A program made the translations under genes and the position numbers. From Pseudorasbora parva (Eukaryota > Chordata > Actinopteri > Cypriniformes > Gobionidae), in the NCBI RefSeq assembly GCF_024679245.1, contig NC_090178.1, forward strand, positions 46,509,072 through 46,573,071: a stretch of DNA of 64,000 nucleotides. The letters are read 5' to 3'. The notes beneath the pieces were generated by a model. It did no database searches, had not been told where the DNA came from, and was given only the letters and a program-made list of their open reading frames with translations. Of this stretch, positions 57,562 to 64,000 are shown one piece after another; the stretch's first letter is position 1; the number at the start of each line of letters is the position of its first letter.

Positions 57562-58320
57562 TTTACAATACGGTTCCATTAGTTATAAGCATGAACACTT
57601 TTATTAATCTTTGTGGTTTATAAGAAGTACAGTGTAATAAAGTATTTACAAATCATTTGCAAATAGTTAATGAATAGTTAATAAACTGTAATATAGTAAT
57701 AGACTATACAATGAGTTCTTCATTCATTGTCACTGTAAATAACTAATTATTGTTTAATTAGCTCATAAGTAAAGAGTTAGATGATGCTTTAACAGCTTAA
57801 CCGTACATAGTCCTCACTTTAGACTAGGTCGCGGAAAATGGGAAAATGACACGAATTAAGTGCTTTAATCCAACCTTTTTTAGACATTAAGAGTTCATTC
57901 AAAGACATTAAGCATATCCCCAAAGCTAAACATAACCACTTAAAAAGAAATAAATCAAATAATGCTGTCAATATGACTTACACACAAATACAGAAGATGT
58001 TTGTACAGTATAAAAAAAAATCATTATATCTATGAAAAGTCCCTATATACCATCTAAACCCTTAATGTCTCATAAAATTTGGTTTAAAGCACTTAATTAA
58101 TGCCGTTTTCACATTTTCTGTGACCTAATCTAAAGTGAGAACTATATACTGATAATAAGTTGTTAACTACATATGAGCTAATTAACCAATAATAATTTGT
58201 TAATTACAGTGACAAAGAACAATCAACTCACTATTTGAATTTATTAACTACAGTGTATTAACTATTAATTAACTAATAGTTTGCAAATGATTTCACTTTA
58301 TACTTATTATAAAGTGTTAT
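57562..58320. mobile_element. AT-rich foldback element
   Basis: Left words (AAATCATTTGCAAATAGTTA, CACTGTAAATAACTAATTATTG, GTCCTCACTTTAGACTAGGTC) pair with right words in inverted order (CTAATCTAAAGTGAGAAC, CAATAATAATTTGTTAATTACAG, AATAGTTTGCAAATGATTT). Centre near 57950. Exact ends unresolved. Confidence 0.65.
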
Positions 58321-58341
58321 CAACTCAGTTAATGTTAATTT

Positions 58342-59232
58342 GGTAACACTTTATTTTAAGGTTCAGTTATTAACTATTAACTAGTTGCTTATTATCATGC
58401 ATATTACTAGGATTTTGGCTGTTTATTAGTACTTATAAAGCACATATTAATGCCTTATTCTGCATGACCTTATTCTACATCTCTTAAAGGAACACTCCAA
58501 CGTTTTTAGAAATAGGGCTTATTCAACTTCTTTCCTACATTTAGATATGTGGACAAATGCATTTTTGTCTCAGTGGATGCATTGTTTTAGTTTGGCAGGA
58601 TTGCTGCTAGCTTAGCTTAGCATAATGAATGGAATCCTATGTTGCCAGCTAGCATGTCCTGAGTAAAAGTGATACAAAAAAAACAAAAACAAAAAAACAC
58701 CCAATTACTTCTTGTGGCCTGCGTATTCACAATGAGTACAAATAGCGATGCAGATTAAGACTAGGTGATTTCCTTGGCAGATATTTTCTTGGGACTATAT
58801 TATGGGGAAGCACAGGCGAATCACTGCTCCTTGCGCACAGAGATATCACGGCTCTCAACCTAATGTCCTCCGGCTGTTGAGCGATCTCAATGTGTTGGGT
58901 GAGGGGGGGGGGGGGGGGGGGGTTGGATCACTTTTACTCGAGACATGCTAGCTGGCAACATAGGATTCCATTCATTATGTTAAGCTAAGCTAGCGGTGAC
59001 CCTGCCAAACTAAAACAATGCATGCATTTGCCCACAAATCTAAATGTAGGAAAGAAGTTGAGTAAGCCCTATTTATAAAAACGGTGGAGTGTTCCCTTAA
59101 TCCGACCCAATACCTAAACTTAAATGCTACAAAACTACCGTACTAACTATTAATAAGCAGTAAATCAGGAGTTTATTGAGGCAAAAGTCGTAGTTAATAG
59201 TGAATATGTTTTCCCCATACTAAAGTGTTACC
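58342..59232 (-). mobile_element. GGTAACACTTTA-family MITE, third copy, interrupted
   Basis: Reverse orientation relative to 33360 and 57283: starts GGTAACACTTTATTTTAAGG and ends CCATACTAAAGTGTTACC. A 599-bp foldback element sits inside at a TTAA. Confidence 0.85.
58498..59096. mobile_element. TTAA foldback element nested in 58342-59232
   Basis: Ends AGGAACACTCCAACGTTTTT and AAAACGGTGGAGTGTTCCC, TTAA on both sides (58494-58497, 59097-59100). Arms pair over about 200 bp (GGAATCCTATGTTGCCAGCT and complement). A G-run lies at 58903-58922. Confidence 0.88.
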
Positions 59233-59234
59233 TA

Positions 59235-60255
59235 ATTTTTTAATTTTTTCTAATTTTTTAACACTTAAACAATGAAAAGTTGTATTTTTAAGTAAAGTTA
59301 AAAAGATATATAAATACTGTAACAAATGAATTGCTCAATTTTAATGCAAGTCTTCTTGTTTTTAAGCAAAGTTTACGTGGTGCAAAAGAATTATTATAAA
59401 ACTTGATTTACTCTAGATTTAATCCTGATTGTTGCAGCCCATCCAGAAGTGTCCTAATCAGGTGACATAATACAGGGAATTAATACTGTCTTCCTCTAAT
59501 GTCAAGCCACGAGGAACAGGCTGCGTGTGAACAGAGATATAAATGTATATACGCGTGTGGAGAAAGTAGATCTCCCTGAACAATATTTGGCTCCTGCTTC
59601 GTCAGACGTCTCAGCAATGCAGACATCCCGTCTGGGCTGGAGCGTGCCAGGACAGCAGGAGGGCAACTTCTTTTCGTGAACTTTTTAACACCTATCGACC
59701 TCCCGAATCATTCATGCTCTTTTCTGAGAGTGTTCTCTTTCTCAGTGACACATGGAAAAATCTCGAGCGTCCTAGGAATCTTTAGGCACCCGTCCAATGC
59801 TTATATTTCTTTGAACCGCAGCTTTCACTATATTTACCCTGCTCTTAACACACCTACTGGTCTAACACACCACTAAACAGATCAGCATATCAACATCATG
59901 GTCAAAACTATCATGCAAGTTTTTCAAAGAAAGTGTTTTCTTTGTTTTATTTCTCTGTAACTGGTCTTAATCTCAGACCGGTTTGTTCAATTTTTTGCCA
60001 GGTCTTCTGAGGGAAATGGAAACCTGAGGTTGATCCACATTATCAAGCAAGGCACGGTTCTCGTGCAATATGAGGATCTTTCTGAAGATGAAAAGCATGA
60101 CATGATGCAACATCTATATCAATATTGAGTGAAATCTGAACAGAGATTATCGAACTATCACAAGATTTGTGAGTGATTTACAGCACAAGAGAACTCAGAG
60201 AGGACAGATAAAGGCTTATTAAGGAAAGTTTCTGTCAAAAGATAATTGTATTACA
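59235..60255. other. Unique-looking non-coding DNA
   Basis: No transposon ends or supported frame; 59450-59680 has balanced composition. Confidence 0.4.
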
Positions 60256-60419
60256 AAAACAACATGTCCTCCAACCAATATGCCTATATAGGTCGTTTGT
60301 CAGATCCTTGAAATACGACCCATAGGAGCGTTTACTAAAGTTGTGCTCCTATTGACAGCAGGACACTTTCATTTTAAAGCATTTTTCCCTTTTATCTGCG
60401 TAATATTTCAGGTTTTGAA

Positions 60420-60830
60420 TAGCTCAATTGGTAAAGCATACACTCTAAAAAATGCTGGGTTAAAAACAACCCAAGTTGGGTTGAAAATGCACCAACCCAA
60501 CAATTGGGTTGTTTTAACCCAATTGTTGAGTTGTTTTAACCCAATGGTTGAGTTGTTTTAACCCAATGGTTGAGTTGTTTTAACCCAATGGTTGAGTTGT
60601 TTTAACCCAATGGTTGAGTTGTTTTAACCCAGTGGTTGGGTTAAATGTTGCTTAAGACAACCCAATTGCTGGGTAAGAACAACTCAACCATTGGGTTAAA
60701 ACAACCCAATTGTTGGGTCGATGCATTTTCAACCCAACTTGGGTTGTTTTTAACCCAGCATTTTTTAGAGTGTAGCAATATACAACAACATATGATCATG
60801 CGATCGTGGGTTCGATCCCAGGGAACATGT
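60420..60830 (+). repeat. tRNA-type SINE fragment, split
   Basis: TAGCTCAATTGGTAAAGCA (60420-60438) is a good Pol III A box and GGTTCGATCCC (60809-60819) a good B box. With the 60441-60772 insertion removed they lie about 50 bp apart, close to tRNA spacing. The 3' part is unclear. Confidence 0.7.
60441..60772. mobile_element. AACCCAA foldback MITE inside the SINE
   Basis: Ends CACTCTAAAAAATGCTGGG and CCCAGCATTTTTTAGAGTG, TA on both sides (60439-60440, 60773-60774). Between the arms a 22-bp unit (GTTGTTTTAACCCAATGGTT + GA) is repeated about six times, 60507-60640. Confidence 0.9.
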
Positions 60831-61611
60831 GCTCATAAAGTGTGTATGACTATAAATCACTGGGTAGGTTTAGGGATGGGGTGGGTGTAGTTGTAAATTA
60901 AAAATATATTTTTGCTAAATGGAAATATGACAAATGGTGGTAAAAAAGTCCACACATTGCATTAAAATGAACACGCATTTTGATTGGTAACGACAGTCAT
61001 ACTTCATTTCATGACGTCAGACGTAACACGACACTGTCATTATATTTAGGCCAGCTAGAGGGCGCATGACTTTAAAACGTAAATATAGGTCGTAATAAGG
61101 TGCTAGAAAAACGACCTATAGAGTAAATAACTCCCTTTAAGAACATTCCATAAACATTACTTTAAGAGTGGCTTGTCATAACTAGTGGTGTAACAATATA
61201 GTTTGTTACAATAGATCATAATATGAATATGCAACAAAATGTATCATGGATCGTGACAATCTGTATTGTGTATAGTTCACCCAAAATTAAAATGTAGTTT
61301 TATTGTCAGTACTTAATTGAAAAATAATGTTAAATATATTGTAAAAGAATGCAACAGGGGGAATATTTGTGCAACCTGGTAATGCCAAATGTTACCAGTA
61401 AAAAGTGTCCTACATTATTTTAAATATGTCTAGTAACAGAGTGCAAGCATATTTGTCTAAAATAATTCAGAACCATGAATATTTTTCTTCTGGTGTCACC
61501 ATTGTCCTGTGTATTGGGTTACCAGAACCAGGTCCAAGCCTATTCATTTTCACCACCAATGTAATATCAAATTTAGCATTTGAATCAATAGATTAAATCG
61601 ATAGAAATAGA

Positions 61612-61675
61612 TGGAGGCAGATGATTCGCTGTGGCGACCCCTGAAGGGAACAGCCGAAAGAAGAAGAAGAAGAAT
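61612..61675 (+). repeat. Retroelement 3'-end-like fragment with AAG tail
   Basis: GATTCGCTGTGGCGACCCCT followed by GAACAGCCGAAAGAAGAAG resembles a common cyprinid retroelement terminus ending in a simple repeat. Class not determined. Confidence 0.45.
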
Positions 61676-61757
61676 CAATAGTACATTTTTGTTAAACTTT
61701 TACCATATGTCTTGGTGTATCACAATAATATCGTATCGTGAGTTCAGTATTGTGATA

Positions 61758-62416
61758 CACTATATTACCAAAAGTATTTCCTCACTGCTAAATATTCCAC
61801 ACTCAACTGTTAGTGGGATTATAACAAAGTAGAAGCAATTGCGAACAACAGCAACTCAGCCATGAAGTGATAGGCCACGTAAAATAACAGAGCGGGGTCA
61901 GCGGATGCTGAGGGTCACAGTGCGCAGAAGTCACCAACTTTCTGCAGAGTCATCAGCTCCAGACCTCCAAACTCCTGTGGCCTTCAGGTAAGCTCAAGAA
62001 CCCCGTAGAGAGCTTGATGGAATGGGTTTCCATGGCCGAGCAGCTCATCCAAGCCTTACATCACCAAGAGCAATGCAAAGCGTGGGGCGCAGAGGTGTAA
62101 AGCAGCCACCACTGGACTCTAGAGGACGTGTTCTCTGAGTGACCAATCACGCTTCTCTGTCTGACAATCCAATGGATGAGTCTGGGTTTGGCGGTTGCCG
62201 GGAGAACGGGACTTGGCTGACTGGCTGCATTGAGCCAAGTGTGAAGTTTGGTGGGGGGGGGGGGGGGGGGGGGGGATTATGGATGCGCTTCTAGAAGAAT
62301 GGGCAAAAATTGCCATGAACACACTCCTAAACCTTGTGGTTCCTGTTAAAATGGGATGCTGTTAAAGTTCATGTGCATGTAAAGGCAGACATCCCAAAAC
62401 TTTTGGCAATATAGTG
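61758..62416. mobile_element. Tc1-like relic, about 660 bp
   Basis: CACTATATTACCAAAAGTAT at the left faces ACTTTTGGCAATATAGTG at the right. TA precedes the left end; the right TA is lost. AAGTGTGAAGTTTGGTGGGG near 62239 recalls the Tc1 KFGGG box, here expanded into a G-run (62253-62275). The frame is otherwise destroyed. Confidence 0.7.
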
Positions 62417-62464
62417 TTGTGTGTTGGCAATTGTGACATCAGGGTATCGTTACACCCCTAGTCC

Positions 62465-63437
62465 TAACATTTACATAACTCCTTAGGAGCGTTAGTGAAA
62501 GTTATGGGAGCATTCCCTGTTAGGTGGGTGGTAGAGTTTCAATGGTCCTGGGAGACCTTGTTAGCAAAGTGGCAGCAGTATAAAAGAATAGTTTGGACAG
62601 GTTTAAAAACCCTGCTGTCAAGACAAACGTAAATCTACAAGTCATTCAGTCACTGCTGCTTCTGCCTGACCTCAAGCCTAGGCCTTTGTGTGCCTTCTTT
62701 ACTTTACGACAGTAAAACTTGCACTCTTTGACAGTGATTTAGAGCAATAGTTCCCAACTGGTTTTTGCTTCAGAGCCCAAAGCCTACACTGGGATTACTT
62801 GAAATGTTGATACAAAATTATGACATTTAGGCTGTAGAAGAAATTCCAGCCCAACACTTGTTCAAATATTGTATTAGTATTATCCACATTACACCTTTGA
62901 CATCAACAACAAAACATATCAATGAATTTCGCTTGTCTTGTTAAGCTGATAAGCCTTTGCTTATATAATTTGCTATCTTGTGCACTATGCATGATTAGTT
63001 GCATTCAGCAGTTTTTCCCTCTGCGACCCCATCAGAACAGATCGCTTTACTGACCCACCGGTTCACACCCACTGCTTTAGATGCCTCTCAACACCAGAAC
63101 AAATGGAGGGTCTTATACAGTTCATATGAAAACATAGTCTTGCAGATATTTCTAAACAAAAAACATGCACAAAAACCAAGCAGCAACCTTCCCTTAGTTT
63201 CTGTTGAAGCCAATACCGAAGTGACTTAAACTGCAATTCCTCAGCTGGCCACTAGAGGCAGGCTCCAGAAGGAGCAGAATCTCATTGAGCCCATGTTAAA
63301 ATGCCCAACTTTAAAGCAGAAATTAAAATGTTTACAGCCTGGGACAAATTGTGGTTTTGGTCTATACGGCTAATTTTGCCCTTTGTTACAACTGTGAGTG
63401 GGTGAATTTGTTTTATAACTAATTCGTTTCAATTATA
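62465..63437. other. Repeat scraps, no gene
   Basis: GTTCCCAACTGG at 62752 and CCGGTTCACACCCACTGC at 63058 may be eroded hAT-like ends. 63245-63400 resembles a common interspersed repeat (ACAGCCTGG, GGTTTTGGTCTATACGG). Confidence 0.35.
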
Positions 63438-63441
63438 TTAA

Positions 63442-63773
63442 AGGGATAGTTCACTTTAAAATGAAAATTTTGTCATCCTTTACTCACCCTGAAGTTGTTT
63501 CAAACTTGTATGAATTTCTTTCTTCAGTTGAACACAAGGGAAGATATTTTGAAGAATGTCAGTAACCAAACAGTTAACTGAAACCCTTGACTTCCATAGT
63601 AGGAAAAAAAAAATACTATGGAAGTCAATGGCTCCAGTTAACTGTTTGGTTACTGACATTCTTCAAAATATCTTTCCTTGTGTTCAGCTGAAGAAAGAAA
63701 TTCATACAGGTTTGAAACAACTTGAGGGTGGGTAAAGGATGACAACATTTTCATTTTAAAGTGAACTATCCCT
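63442..63773. mobile_element. Angel-like foldback element, well preserved
   Basis: 332 bp, ends AGGGATAGTTCACTTTAAAA and TTTTAAAGTGAACTATCCCT, TTAA on both sides (63438-63441, 63774-63777). Arms pair almost perfectly around an A-rich loop at 63600-63612. Confidence 0.92.
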
Positions 63774-63800
63774 TTAAGCCGTAAAGTTCTGCATAATTAA

Positions 63801-64000
63801 AGGGTTACTTCAGCGATTAGCATATGGCTTTGTATCAGTAGAAACCCTGGAGTATATTCAAATGATCGTGATCCTGTTAACCCCACCCAGTCCATCTGTT
63901 AGCTCCACCCACTCCATCTGTTAACCCCACCCAGTCCACCTGTTAGCCCCACCCACTCCATCTGTTAACCCCACCCAGTCCACCTGTTAGCTCCACCCAC
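63801..64000. mobile_element. Left part of a 12707-family element, cut by the window end
   Basis: AGGGTTACTTCAGCGATTAG to GAGTATATTCAAAT is the inverted right end of 12707-13480, preceded by TTAA (63797-63800). From 63878 the family sequence is replaced by a minisatellite. Confidence 0.75.
63878..64000 (+). repeat. 22-bp minisatellite, runs off the window
   Basis: Alternating CCACCCAGTCCATCTGTTA and CCACCCACTCCATCTGTTA units of about 22 bp, at least five and a half copies. Confidence 0.92.

Larger units (their letters stand above)
60261..61122 (-). mobile_element. Single-unit relative of the satellite-bearing element (copy B)
   Basis: In reverse complement it has the same left flank (TAGCACCTTATTACGACC, CATGCGCCCTCTAGCTGG) and the same right flank (GACAAACGACCTATATAGGC, GGAGGACATGTTG) as copy A, but only one 62-bp-type unit (60316-60356). 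Its middle instead carries a SINE and a foldback element. Confidence 0.8.
61182..62461. mobile_element. Element with CTAGTGGTGTAAC ends
   Basis: CTAGTGGTGTAACAATA at the left and TATCGTTACACCCCTAG at the right are inverted. Internal GTATCACAATA / TATTGTGATAC also pair. A Tc1-like relic interrupts it at 61758. Confidence 0.7.

Noticed and set aside
60809..60819. Functional tRNA gene
   Set aside because: A and B boxes are separated by an insertion and there is no cloverleaf; it is a SINE remnant.

Overview
The window looks like non-coding, transposon-saturated nuclear DNA from a ray-finned fish, most likely a cyprinid (zebrafish, carp or goldfish relative). The reasons are the kinds of repeat present: TTAA-flanked foldback elements of the Angel type, TA-flanked CACTG... 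MITEs, hAT-like and Harbinger-like miniature elements, Tc1-like transposons, L2-like and RTE-like LINE relics, a tRNA-type SINE and long CA/GT microsatellites. I found no convincing host gene, tRNA, rRNA or CRISPR array. The only long open frame with a recognisable protein family is a Tc1/mariner transposase at 23413-24424, and it carries a late frameshift. The species call is an inference from repeat families, not from a gene.

Layout. 1-1960 is an AT-rich repeat mosaic. 1985-5307 is an inverted-repeat element blown up by about 51 copies of a 62-bp unit; a reverse-oriented relative with a single unit lies at 60261-61122. 5440-11280 is a stack of DNA transposons, including a 2.0-kb element with a 6-bp target duplication (9155-11185) that holds a 0.95-kb Harbinger-like element. 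12623-15226 is a 2.6-kb element with a 9-bp target duplication; it split an older repeat and contains two smaller elements. 15.4-22 kb is mostly unique-looking DNA with LINE and LTR-like scraps. 23195-24736 is the near-intact DD37E Tc1/mariner transposon. 26774-27664 is a CATC array. 27721-31999 is a four-deep nest of elements. 38507-40845 is a 34-bp satellite of nearly 70 units. 43150-45330 is a minus-strand LINE relic cut by a hAT-like MITE, followed by a 1.35-kb hAT-like element with a perfect 8-bp duplication (45522-46870). 49061-49910 is a Tc1 relic. 51.7-55.1 kb is microsatellites plus an element carrying a 1.1-kb GACC/GACA array. 56-64 kb is dominated by foldback elements, several of them nested.

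The parts do not form a pathway. What unites them is transposition history. Target-site duplications can be read directly for many elements (TA, TTA, ATA, TTAA, 6, 8 and 9 bp), so relative insertion order can be reconstructed. The most unusual signal is tandem amplification inside mobile elements: the 62-bp array carries a motif like the element's own terminal repeat in many of its units, and both the 62-bp and 34-bp arrays show higher-order blocks (310 bp and 204 bp).
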